From Parapristionchus giblindavisi (lineage: Eukaryota; Nematoda; Chromadorea; Rhabditida; Diplogasteridae): a stretch of DNA of 64,000 bases. The number at the start of each line of letters is the position of its first letter. The stretch's first letter is position 1. The stretch spans positions 1,354,966 through 1,418,965 of the forward strand of contig CALSFV010000019.1 in the NCBI GenBank assembly GCA_943737045.1, written 5' to 3'. The notes beneath the pieces were generated by a model. That model made no database searches, was not told the origin of the DNA, and was given only the letters and a program-made list of their open reading frames with translations. Position numbers and translations under genes: made by a program. This document shows, in pieces, positions 10,650-23,100 of the stretch.

Positions 10650-13600
10650 TCATTCTTCTTCTACTGTTTGGACTCTATCATTTCCATGAACAGAAACAGT
10701 TTCAGCATTGCTAAATGTTTGTGAATGATGAACAGATCGACTCTTTGATAAATTCGCTGATTGAGGATAGAGTAGAGTATCATTCATCATATGCAACTTT
10801 GGAGTCGATCGACGTGTTATCTCCTTCTAAAACGAATAAAAAATTATATTTAAATATATTTTGAAATTAAATAGATGATAATTTAACCTCTTGAGCGGAT
10901 CTAAATACTGAAGTGTACGTAGCCTCGTAGTTTGCACGATATCGATGAAACATTACACGGAGAAGATTCTGGAATATAATCAAGGATCGATAATTCAAGA
11001 TTGGAAAATGTCTTTACTAAACAGCTTCGCACATTATCATTTTGACGCAACTGGGATACATTCAAAAATCGGAAAACTCATTAAAGATGGGGACCGTCGA
11101 GTTTTTTCGTAACAAGACTGTTCGGGTTGAATGACATCAAACGAACCCAAAGACATATCTAATATTGATTCATGATATATTTAAAGCCCACTGTGAGCAT
11201 TGAAGCATTGAAACTTTCAAGTCACCTCATATACAATAGATTGATCTTCCAATTTTTCCTCAGATGGATATTTGTATTCCCTATCTGCAATCCATCCTAT
11301 TCGTTGAAGACAAAAAATCTAAACAGATTATCAGTGTGATTGAACTAAAAGAGGATAAGGAAAAGACAAACCCCTTCAAACCATTTCCCATACACGGTGT
11401 GCTCCTTTTCTTTACAACAAATACAACATTTACACCAACTAAATATAACAATCAATATATTCTTAACCAACTTTAATCCTATGTAAACCTGAAATTATAA
11501 TATTGTACTTCCAATGATAATGGGGATTAGTACATGCCTGCATTTTGTTGTAGTGATTGTTTTAGAAAACAAAATATGTTGAAATGATACCATTTTCGTG
11601 GTGATGAATAATAAATATTTAAAGTGTATTTCTTACAATATTAAATGGAGGAGGTACGGAGATGGAGTCTTCATTAAACTCTGCATATATACACGCTCGA
11701 GTGTATTTGAACTCTACATCTTCATTTTCCTTTAAAAATCAATCGATAATTGAGTATTTTAAAAGGTTTTTATACTCACGAGTACTTCTTCAGCTTTCTT
11801 GACGAGAAGAGATATCATTAGATTGAGAAGAGTTACGATAACTATTGAATGATATACCATACTCATTCCCTAATAGATTATAAAATATTATTTAATATTA
11901 ATATTAATATTAAAATTTAATATTTACACTAAAGACAAATCCGATGTTGAAACTCTCCGCTCTGGTCACACTCTCTCGTAAACAAAAGAAAACGAGAGCA
12001 TTACTAGAACGGAGAGTTTCAAATTAGCTCGGGTGTTAAAACGAAAATCGCCTATATCTCATACGCAGAAAAAAGAAGCTTCTTATAGGTTGTAAAGTCA
12101 AAACTTCTTATAAGTAATTGTAATGAGCTCAAAGGATTATTTCAAACCTCGACTGCATATGCAATCATTTCATGTTTCTTTAAATCCTCCTCTGGTCCTG
12201 ATTTTCCTACGAAAATAGGGTAATGTTCTGGATCCATATAACCAAAGATTGCCCAATACAAGCGACTGCATGCTCGTGGGATACTGTAATCGATATGATT
12301 GATCTTTGATCTTTCTCGAATATCCTTACCTCGAGAACCACAGAGTGCTCTCCTTTTTCTTTCCTTCTTCATACACTATGATGCCCTCATATGGACTGGC
12401 GAGAATATTCAGACCTGAAAAAAATATATAAATAATCAATAATTTCAAAATAAATAAATTTTAAAAAAAACAAATCTGGATAAATACTGACCGACTCCGA
12501 AAGATGCCATAATAAGTGTAATGACAAAGACGTATGAGAGAATTTTAGTCACACAACGACCAACCGATATCTGAATTATTGATTGATTGTAAAGAATCTT
12601 CGTTCTAGTGCACATACAATAGTGGGTCCCAGATACTTATTCAATTGAAAGAAGTAGAAACACTTCCAGAATGCTAATACACTACCAAATGCAAGGAAGA
12701 TATCATAGATAATAAATGTGTCGTAATCCGTCTGAAATGGATAAAAATGTTCAAGGATGTTAAACTGATATTCATTATGAGATTACGATCAAAAAACGAT
12801 TATTATTCAATATTCTAGCCAAATTCTCCATTCTTTTGAGTTGGAACAGAACAAATATAGCGTGCGAATTGAAAAGATAGACGAAAATTAGATCATAAGT
12901 TGTCTTACACAGTGTTGTCGTTGTAGATTCTTCAATGAATCAACTTCTGATAATCCTTTAACAATAGAAGTAATCCAAAAGTAGAAAGCGAGCATGAAAA
13001 CTTCCAGAAATAGGAAATCAAACCTACAATTTCAATTTAGAATTGGAACAAACGAACATATACTCACCATCTCCACCACAGTGAAAAATATAATTGATAT
13101 CCTCTTTTGGAGAATTCGATATATCTATCCAATAACAATCCAGCAGCGTGTACGAACATGTAAATCTCGAGAATGAACTTCCAACCTCAATAATTTTGGT
13201 ATTTTTGGTGAATGTTTATTCTTCGTTTCGAGGAAAAGCTAATTTAACTCTCCGCTATGGCAAAGCTCTTTAGTACACAAAGAAAGCGAGAGAGTGTGGG
13301 CAGAGCGGAGAGTTTCAAATTAGCTCGGGGTATGCCCTCATTAATTAAACCGTATCCGTATAATGGCGCTTACTAGGCATAGACATATCTCGGTCATATA
13401 ATTCATCTGATTCATCTTTTATTATACGAACTCCAACAACACTTCCCAGAAAGATTACATACGATGATGTATAAGAGATAAATCTTAAAATATACATTTT
13501 TTTTATTAATTTTAATCATTTTTTTACAAACCTCGCGAGAGGAACACGACATGAAGACGCCACCCGACTCTTGGGACAAATCAAATCAATTATAATGAAG

Positions 13601-15511
13601 ATGAATGAAATGATTGGATAGAGTAAAGAGTGACGAAAAACTCTCGTGAAATCACGAAATCGTTTCATGTTAAAGTTGCCCCATCCTGACAAGTATACTG
13701 TAGGATACTGAAGGATACTGTAGATTACGATACCTTTCCACCAGAGTGCGTTGAGTGTACGTTGAACCGAACTGCAAGCGAGGAACTGGAAATATTGATT
13801 TTGAAGTTGATCTTTGATCTTTTCTTTACATTTTTCATTGATGAATCGAGTGCCATTCGTATTCTTGGATATTGTGTATGACAATTGAGTAAACGAGAAT
13901 GATTTGGTTGAGAAAGAAAAAGATCCACTTCTTCCACCTATAATTCATTCATCTAGGAATGTGAAAGTGATACTATTCATTCAATGTCACTCTCATTTAG
14001 TCCATCAATCATATTGAAATGAATATAACTTAAACCTTCCAGCATTGTTCCATCAATCGAACTGCAAAGTGTTGAACGTTCGATAGTAACAGATTGTATG
14101 TATCCTACAATTGTATTATTGATTAGATCATTTCATGAGATGAAGCGAGTCTTGTCAATGGTTTGGCTTCCTTTAACTTACGATAAATTCGATACTTTCA
14201 TCTCTAATAATCCTTTTGATATCAGTAACTACTGCACACGCTGCAGCGAAAGGATCGGAAGTAGCCAACCACAGATATGCCTGAAAATAATGCAATAATA
14301 CATTTTAGATTTTATGCGATGCAAGGATCAAAAATTCTGTCCAGTAAACATTCAAACCTCAGACGATATTGCCCGGTATACATCGACTTTTCGAATGTGC
14401 TCAAATGATGAATTGTGCAGGGAAGAACAATCGATACATGCACCTGTCAAGAAAATCAACTAAAACAATATGCAAATTACTGTTAGATTCCCGTTCCGCC
14501 TATCAATTTTTTTATATTTTCTGCTAAATGTATCGCATAACGAATAAAAAAAATACGATAATCGAAAGAATACTTACATTGAGAATGATGTGGAATAACT
14601 ATGGAATGTCCTCGTAATAATAATGTTTCAACGATGGCAAAGTTATTGTTGATACAAGCAAGAATCAATGGAGTTATATGAGGACCAAACATTGATGAGT
14701 TCATACAACCTTAATTGAATTACAAAATTTATTTGGAATAAATTTCACTTTGTCCAATATTTACGCATATGTATATGTATATGATTGACGAATGAATTTT
14801 TGAAACAAGTTATAAACAGAAATACCATTTTGTTCTTCGTGAGGAAAATCATGGAACAACTGTAGAATGTGTTCTACCAAGGCTCGATTTCCAATGCATA
14901 TGGCCGATAACAATGCCTCCTTAATCCATATTCTTAATGTTCGATAACTAATCGATAATGTACCTTAGTAGGTTCAGCGCTCGATCGATCGATACATAAT
15001 CGTGAAAGATGATTCAATGATCTCATATCATCATCAGGTAGAAGAGTCGACAAGACTTTTTTGACTCCACGGAGTCCTTTTGATGTGTCTTCGTTCATTA
15101 CCATCTGTAATGAGAATAGTCCTGGATTATATTCATAAAATTTGTTTAGTTATCCAGTTATTACATTCCATAAAAAATTATCTACTCGACTCAATTCTGT
15201 ATTGACGATATCATCGTATAACACAAGAATATCTAATTCCAAAATATTTGTAGAATATAATCAAACCGTACCTCGTAAAACGTAGGAATCCCTTGTTCAA
15301 TAACATCACTGTATGGAATATGTCCAATGTAGCCTCCCTCTGAACTCTAAAATAGTCGTCATATTTCAATTCGCACTGGATAAAGCGAAAAATCGAAAAA
15401 GATAACCTCGAATAAGCATAAATCTTGTAATCGTTCATCTTGTGATCGTTCATCCGATTGTGAATCGTCTTCGTTAGAGTCATGAGGTGTCTCAGGGGGT
15501 GTCTCCAACAT
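10650..15511 (-). CDS. TRPC-type cation channel, paralog B
   Basis: Exons run on the minus strand from ATG 15509-15511 to TGA 10650-10652, and most match paralog A exon by exon, often with identical lengths and phases. The N-terminus is MLETPPETPHDSNEDD. Ankyrin-like exons end EEQNG, then NSSMFGPHITPLIL. The zinc motif is CACIDC, the pore SRLYWAIFGYMD, S6 VIVTLLNLMISLLV, then EFKYTRA and VPPPFN. The C-terminal tail (KEITRRSTPKLHMMN to VQTVEEE) differs fully from that of A. Exons 20 and 21 of A appear fused and rewritten in B (11226-11318, starting IFCLQRIGW). Between S5 and the pore the direct frame meets a stop; I bridge 12304-12376 as an intron, which is weakly supported. If it is not an intron, B carries a frameshift there. 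A minus-strand AATAAA lies near 10560-10570. Three introns hold MITEs or long spacers. Confidence 0.85.
11947..12037. mobile_element. MITE family 'AGCTCGGGG', copy 1
   Basis: Arms AACTCTCCGCTCTGG and CGGAGAGTTTCAAATTAGCT-CGGG in inverted order around CTCTCTCG. Lies in the intron between exons 17 and 18 of TRPC gene B. Confidence 0.8.
13237..13336. mobile_element. MITE family 'AGCTCGGGG', copy 2
   Basis: AGCTAATTTAACTCTCCGCT at one end and AGAGCGGAGAGTTTCAAATT-AGCTCGGGG at the other. It lies in an intron of TRPC gene B between exons 12 and 13. Confidence 0.8.
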
Positions 15512-16186
15512 CGAAAGGAATCAAAAACGATTCAAATCTCCAACGACGACCGCTCGTTTAGCGAATTACTTGCAACAATGAAATTCAAGCACTCAAGATT
15601 TGACTACTAATTTCGCATTTATCGATCAATGTTTCTTTAGCTTCCGAAGAGATTGATTCGGGAAAGAGCACTACTATTGATTATGGTGATGTGTATTCGT
15701 AGTATGGTTTAGGGTATGAGGGATACATATTATCCCTAATATTTGAGAAAAATAGATAACAATGTGTATTGCACTCGCAGTAAGGATCCTTCTATTCATA
15801 TCTTCATATTGAAAAGAGATGATCCGTTTACTTTTAGACCCCTACCATTGCATCTGTATCGCCACACCTGCTTAACCTAAAATGATCCTGTTTTATCCCC
15901 TGTGATTTCAGAATGTATCAAAGATATTATCAATGTATCAAGAATATCATATGTATGTGACTCAACCAAAGAAAATGCATGGCTCTTTGTATAGTTAGTT
16001 GACTCCTGATTATGAATATATCAGATAGAGAGGATTAATATCTCTTCAAATCGTCTTATTTCTCTTCATTTCCTTTATTCTTCTTTGACCTTCTCTTCTT
16101 TTATCCTCTTTTCCCTTTTCGGAGGTTCACACACACAAAATGTGCGTGCCTATCTCTTCCGTATATCGCAATCGCGGATCATTCTC

Positions 16187-16470
16187 CTCCTTCTACCCTT
16201 CCTCTCCCTCTTCCTCTCTCTCCCTCTTCCTCTACATCTCTCCCTCTCTCTCTCCTCCACTCCCTCTCCTCCTCTTCCTAAACCATCTCTGTCATTCCTA
16301 CCGACTGTCTCCTACATAATTCTCGAATGAGGTCATATTCATTCTCCCTCTCCCTCTGCCTTCCTCCCTCTCCTTCTCCCTCTCCCTCTCCCTCTCCCTC
16401 TGCCTTCCTCCCTCTCCCTCTTCCTCTCCCTCTGCCTTCCTCCCTCTTCAGAGCCTGAAGGGAGACACAT
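16187..16470 (+). repeat. CCCTCT polypyrimidine block
   Basis: Imperfect CCCTCT/TCCTCT tandem units, interrupted at about 16270-16340. Confidence 0.85.
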
Positions 16471-17827
16471 AAACGTGTTCTCTCCATACCCTGCTGGGAG
16501 ACTGTTCCGAGATTTACATTCATCGTTTCTTCCTAAACATGATTTTCTTTGTCTAACCATACCCAATCAGGGTCTATTCGCTTATTCGAAGATATTCTTT
16601 ATCTTATCTTTGAAGAAGAACATAATTGACTCTTTATAATGTGATTCTATTGTGTTTTCAGTTGGTATTTTCGATAACTAATCAATAACATCTAAATGAT
16701 GTTATTACAGTATGCTCATTGCAGAATATTGATCAATATCTCTTCACTGTCATCTCTATTTTCATTATTTCGTATGATTTCAATCTCACTCCATATTAGT
16801 CTATGGTCCATATATTTCCATATGACTTTTCCTATTCTTTCCATTTTCATTCATGAAGGTCAACTCACTTTCTCCTCATTTCCGTCTTTTATTTGGGTTT
16901 ACTACAATCAATTTCTCTTCACTATTTAATTACCATCATGAGACTTTCACTCGTAGATTTCTCTCATTGTAAGTAGGTATATCAATTACCATTTCAATCA
17001 TTTCTTATCATCTCTGCGATTAGAATTCAATTCATTTGTCTTTTATGAATAGCCCATGTGGTGAACTGTACCGACAGGAACAAGAAACCAGATTTGGCTA
17101 GCGTCTAAAGTCGTGTCGCTGGACGGAAAGAAGAGCTAGTAAGTATTTGTAATGGATAATCTCCACGTTTGTATTATATATCATATACTTACAAACTCTT
17201 CTTCATTGATCTCTCCTCTATTCTTCATCTCTCTTTCCATTGTCGTCTGTCACGTTTCCTTGGCGACTTCAATGGCAATCGACCGGTCATTCTGACAATG
17301 CATCTACTTCCACCTCTCCCCCTCTCCCTCTTGATTCTCTCCCTCTCACTCTCCCTCACCCTCCAAAGCACCTATGATTATGCTTCGGGGATATGCATAT
17401 TGAATCTCTTCCGTCCCTCTCTCATTCACTCCTCTTTTATGGCTTCATCTTCTACTTCAATCATGTACCCATAACTATATATTGATTAGGCGTAAACCAT
17501 CAGCATCATTGCAGTAAAATTCTTGAGAACAGTTATACGATTATTCTGAATGATTTGATTCACCCAACCATGTCACTCTTCTGAAAGAGTGAAATTGTGT
17601 AATAACCTACGAGTTTTATATTAGAAAAGTAAGAAACCCTATAAGGGAACTAATCACTTAAATACTTTTTGTCGTACTTCATTGTTCTCTGGGAGGGATA
17701 TCATTGTAGGATGAAAAGTTGGTTCCCTGGGAACATTCTCATCTAAAACGTTAACGTTCCCTCTAGTTCATTCCTAATTGACTCAACTTCTTTCTCAGAC
17801 CTATATATCCTTATGTGTACTACTATC

Positions 17828-18078
17828 TCATTCCTCTCTACCTCTCTATCTCCCTCCCTCTCCTTCTCCCATTTGAATTCTTCCAACATGATGTCTTGTA
17901 GGCCCTCTCCTCTTGCTTCGGAGGGGAGGAAGGGGATAGTTTGGAAGGGGGATTTCAAGGTTAAAACTGTCACTGATCGGCTCTCTCCCTCTACCTCTCC
18001 CTCTACCTCTCCCTCTCCTTCTTCCTCTCTCTCTTCCTCTCCCTCTCCATCTCTCCCTCTACTTCTCCCTCTCCATCT
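17828..18078 (+). repeat. CTCTCCCTCTAC polypyrimidine block
   Basis: Two stretches of CCCTCT/ACCTCT units (17836-17870 and 17980-18078) separated by about 110 bp of ordinary sequence. Confidence 0.8.
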
Positions 18079-18404
18079 TTACAGGGGAATGATTTCAGTG
18101 TCTAGCGTCTCTTACTCTCCCATGGCCATTCATGTGAAATGAGAGACTATTCAACTGATCCGATCAATATTATTATACTTAGCTCACCATATTTAGAACT
18201 ATGCTATTCTTTACTATGTCATTTCATTATGCTAACCGTTGGTTGCTGTTGTTTGACTTGAGATCAAAGATCAATGCATATTCTCTCGTTGAGTTTTCAT
18301 TCTTTATCCTCTGTCTCATGAATCCATTCGTTATCCAGATGTAACGCTTTTTTCTCTATGTAGATATTTCACACAGCTTGTGATATCTACTTATACTACA
18401 ATAA

Positions 18405-18570
18405 ATGCGTAGACCCGCGAATATTTTGGTGAACAGATATATAGCTTATTTTATTTATTTCTATTTATTTTTTGATGATTCGGCTTATTGATCGCTAGAA
18501 GCATGAATAAATCGCTCAAAATAGTACAACAAAAGCGCCCTTTTTGAAAATTGGAAAGTTCAGATAGGAT
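18405..18570 (-). mobile_element. SINE tail fragment, copy 3
   Basis: Shares CGAATATTTTGGTGAACA, GCTTATTGATCGCTAGAAGC and GCGCCCTTTTTGAAAATTGG with the SINE copies at 2011-2270 and 22010-22262. The tRNA-like head is missing. Confidence 0.65.
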
Positions 18571-18935
18571 GTCGTATTATTTCAATGACAAATCCTATTA
18601 AATATTTTTCTTCAGTCCATAAAAAGCAGTTCCAATCATTTAGTTTTCTACAACTGTCTTTCATTCTCGCTTATGCTTCTCAAAGTATTATACCGACCGC
18701 TCATTACCAATATCCTTTCTCAAAATGAAAAATCTCTCGCATTGTTCATCTACGGCTTGACTGAGAAGATTGTGTCGTGCACAAGTATTTGTCATTGTAA
18801 GTATGAAGTAGATTGGATTGAATAGTCAAGGAGTTTGATCTCATTCAATACAAATATGGAAGAGGATCAAATAAGATTCGTTCCGTCCAAATGTATTCCC
18901 TCCCATCCTCTCACTTTCGTTTCATCATATTCATA

Positions 18936-19304
18936 TCTCCTCCCTCTCCCTCTCTACCTCTCCCTCTTCTTCTCTACCTCTCCCTCTACCTCTCCATCAT
19001 GAGAGAGAGGGAGAGAATAAGTGTGCATGTAATAACAATCGTATGCAATCTCTTCGTTCATTCATGTCATTTCCATGGTAACTCTACGTCCATTCTTCCA
19101 ACCGACCAATACTACGTATTAAACTATACCACTTCCCCATTCGTATGCCTCTCTACCTCTACCTCTCCCTCTATCTCTCCCTCTCCTTCTACCTCTCCCT
19201 CTACCTCTCCCTCTCCTTCTACCTCTCCCTCTACCTCTCCCTCTCCTTCTACCTCTCCCTCCATCTCTCCCTCTCCTTCTACCTCTCCCTCTCTCTCTCC
19301 CTCG
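18936..19304 (+). repeat. CCCTCTACCTCT polypyrimidine repeats
   Basis: A block at 18936-19002 and a more regular one at 19148-19304, where a unit of about 30 bp built from CCCTCTCCTTCTACCTCT repeats several times. Confidence 0.85.
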
Positions 19305-20110
19305 TCTGTCTGCAATCAAGCCTATAATTATTTTCACCTCTATGCCCAATATGCCTCTTTCATCATAGTATTATCCAATCCTTCCGTGGAATCGAGAGAG
19401 AGAAAAATCAATTCCTCGTCAAATTTCTTCTAAAGGTGATGAACGAGAAAATTTAATGGAAAATCCATTGTTTTTTTATGTTTAAATTGTTTAAATTTAA
19501 TTTTTCGCATTCATCTTACAAATAGCAAACCGAAGTGCAACAAAATAGTTGATCTTCACTTTCGTAATCCTTACCTTATGAAATGAGGCTTTCTATATAC
19601 AAGAAGGACGTATCATGTGTATGGTAAACGTTAGCTCCGCCCCCTTTTGTCTATCGATTGTTTCTTCCTTTTGTGTTGACTTCTACACAGTAATTCACTT
19701 GTAAAGGAAAGATCTTTGTCTACTTGACTCACCTCTATTGTACCCACTCATTAGGTCACTTTACCGGTTCGAACCTCTTCCTCACCCTCTCCAGCTCCTC
19801 TCTCTCCCTTTCTCCCCTCCCTCTCCCTCTCCCTTCTCATCACTACTTGTCTCACATACTTTCACCATGTGAGTCACAATCGATTCAATCAACTCAATTG
19901 AATGGATACATATTATTGATTCCTCTCTCTATTCATATTCTCCCATTACATTTGATTGTATTGCTATCGGGTTTTTCTCCCTTTCGATGATTTGTTTTCT
20001 CGTTCTTTTACTCGTACAATTCCGATACGTTGCCAGTCACGTTTTCTGATAATCTGTGTTTACTATAATTTTCGTATGAAAAATAATGTTTATCGATTGT
20101 TCGATTATTG

Positions 20111-20124
20111 ATTAATCTTCAGAA
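20111..20124 (+). promoter_or_regulatory. Candidate spliced-leader acceptor of Clc-like gene
   Basis: TTAATCTTCAG ends two bases before ATG 20125. In nematodes a strong acceptor directly upstream of the start codon with no exon before it usually marks trans-splicing. Confidence 0.5.
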
Positions 20125-23100
20125 ATGGCCTCAATAGCACAAAAAGGCCTTCTCGCACTATCGATTATATTCATTCTGGCTGGAATGATCTTAGTCTCAG
20201 CTGGTGTATTCTCTCCTGCATGGCAAGTCGTCGCCATTAGAGAGTTCAGAGCAGAACATCAGGTATACTGTACTTATTGTACAGCAGAATCTCCCTGTTG
20301 AAATTCAACCTGTTTCACCTTATGCGACTTTTCTATTTTTTACACTGGATAATGCATATCAGATGCTCAATTTGTTTGTGTTATTTTACTCCAGATTTAG
20401 TCATATTTGTCAGAGGATGCTCGAAATATAAAAAAAAGAAATTCCCGTACACGAAATGTTGAATTAATAAATTTGTGGAATTAAACGTTGTTTGCCAAAC
20501 TGTTATTGATATGCATAACAATAAGTGAATTTTTCGACTATTTTATAAATTCATTTGCTTAACCAGCTTTTAAAAATTCCCATCATTCGTGATAAATTAG
20601 ACCAAATCTGGATTTATGCAAGGCAAATAAGTTAAACATCTGATATGTATCATTGAAAGAGTAAAAAGAGTGATTTATATTTGCGAGAATCTATCGATAT
20701 AACTTTCTTGAAACGTCCCAGTTAAAAAAAATTCCTGATATGAAATATGTTAATTCGAAATACTGTTCCAATTTGATTTGTTTCATAATTTGTAAAGTTA
20801 TTCATATAAATAATTTAAGCATGGTCTGTGGTGGGATTGTATTCGAGCGGAGAAACATGTAGTAGCTGTTGGAGATTTCTACGATGAAAGTCCTCTTCAT
20901 TGCATGTACAAGGTATATATTCCTTTTAATCACTATTTGTTAGAACCATGCATCATTTTTTTTACTTTTTGCACCTTTTTTTTCTATTTCTATGTTCCCA
21001 AAAACGATAATAGCCAGCGATGAAAAATATCCTCAATACGTATTGGTGGTATCTTATCAACACTATGTTTAATAGTTTATGTAACCCATGTCCCTTTAGA
21101 ACTGGGAGACAGAAAAAAATGAAATTTTTTTTAACGCCACTCAAAAATTAGTAAGTTGTGTACCAACCTATTACTATTCCAGTATAAAGTATAAATGCAA
21201 TCCATTAATCTTGGCATGTGATGTAGAAAGATATTATGAAAGACTTGATGTTTGACTGAAGTAAAAAAATTTCTGTAATAATTGATATTGATATTGAATA
21301 TTTTTACAATCTTAGATCATAATGATAATTTTGGCTAATAATAATACTATTTGTAGTTCGATAATTCGGCGGAACAAGTCATTGAGAATACTCTGAATAA
21401 CATCGATGAAGATGGAGCAGCTGGAGAGAGTGAACATCATAAGTTCTGGGGTATTCATTTCATATTTCGATTGTGATTACAGTATTATCATTTCCATTGA
21501 CTTTGTCTACTGTAACAAAGACAATCTAATATCTCTGGAATGTGCAATTTAGTCAATAGGCACAGTAATTTTTTTTATTTCAAGTTTGTTTTTGTTTGAA
21601 TCAATATCAACAATAGAATAGTTCATAATCGATTAATTTAAATAAATAATAATGAATTGATATTCAGCATGGCACAAGGCCATTCTCTTCTTCATCATAA
21701 CATCTCTTCTACTTGCATTCGTATCAATCTGTACTGGAGTATGTGCTCCCTGTTTCCCTCCAACTGCATTCTGCTTCACTATCTCACTATTCCTTGCACG
21801 TAAGTCGATAACAGTTCTCAAAAATATGGGTTATGTTGAAACACTAGATGTTATATTATTCTTTTTTTTTTTCGCGAAAAATCAATTTATTGCTGAAAGG
21901 CCCTTCCCGTGTTAATTTTATCTCCCGACAAAACTCTCTCGTAGACAAAGGGAGCGAGGAAGTATTATCAGTGAGGAGAGTTTCATTAGCTCGGGGTGTA
22001 CCTTTAAAGGTGGTGTCCGGGAAATATTTTCGTGAACAAACTGTGAAGACAGAAAGATAGCAAAAGTTATTCTGCATAAATTTGTTTATGCTAATTTAGC
22101 TTATTGATCGCTAGAATCATGAATGAATACATGCTTGATGTACAGGCAAAGGCGCGAAATTTTGAAAATAGGAAAGTACAGCAATAGGTTTCGAACCCGC
22201 GACGTTACGCTTACTAGTGAGCACTTTTACCACTGCGCTACGGGATTGATAAACGGTCGTGCTAATTTCTTGCATATCACTTACCCCTTGCATAATAGAT
22301 ATGTTATATATTTACATAGACATTCGAGGGCCTCCATCTTTAAGACTGTATTGTACTGTACTGCAAATACTCTTATTGCTAGGGCAGTTCGAACAAATTC
22401 TCAAATTTGCGTCTATTTTCCATATATGGATACGTAGCCATGCTATTATATGAAGCATTTCTGGAAAATACAAATCAATATAATGTACTTACAGTATTAT
22501 GTTCATTGATTGCGGATGGAGTGTTCTTCTTAGCCGCCAATCGAGTCGATAATCGATTTGTCCAAGGAATGGTCGGAACTTATGAGGTATCAATCAAATA
22601 TATTGAATATGTAGATGAGTAGGGTTCATCAAATGAATCCGAAATATCATTTTCATTTTCAACTAATCTAAGCATACAAATCGAAAAATATGTTGCTTTG
22701 CAAGACAGTATGTACATATTGTCAAAAAGAAATATTTCTGGAACGGAATTAATGTTCATTGGAACAATACATTATTTCTTTCTCAAATTTTTTTTAAAAA
22801 TTACTTGTTTTGTTCTCGAATTCAGCATACTCATTCATCATACATCGTTACATTTGAGTTATGTGCCTCCGCCGTAACAACGGAGACATTACGGCAGAGG
22901 TTACGGCGTAGACACGTAAGGCAAATTTAACGATGCATCTGATTCATTCAAATGAAAATGAGATATGGTATTCATTTCATAAAACTTAATCAGTTCGTAT
23001 TACTTTCCACTTATATTCTCTCAATATACTTTACCGATGAAACATATTTCATTCTTTTTCTTGTTCAGGCATATTATTGAAATTGAAGTTGAAGTTCGCT

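Larger units (their letters stand above)
15512..20110. other. 4.6 kb intergenic region, repeat-rich
   Basis: Between the start of TRPC gene B and the start of the Clc-like gene, which are divergent, so both promoters should lie here. It contains four polypyrimidine blocks (listed separately) and a SINE fragment. No ORF with coding-like composition was seen; the long frames are read from low-complexity repeats. Confidence 0.6.

Noticed and set aside
18891..19433. 180-codon ORF rich in Ser-Pro-Thr
   Set aside because: Produced by CCCTCTACCTCT repeats; flanks show no splice structure or homology.
22185..22250. Functional tRNA gene
   Set aside because: A and B boxes are present, but it continues into the repeat body shared with other copies and the acceptor stem is not paired; it is a SINE head.
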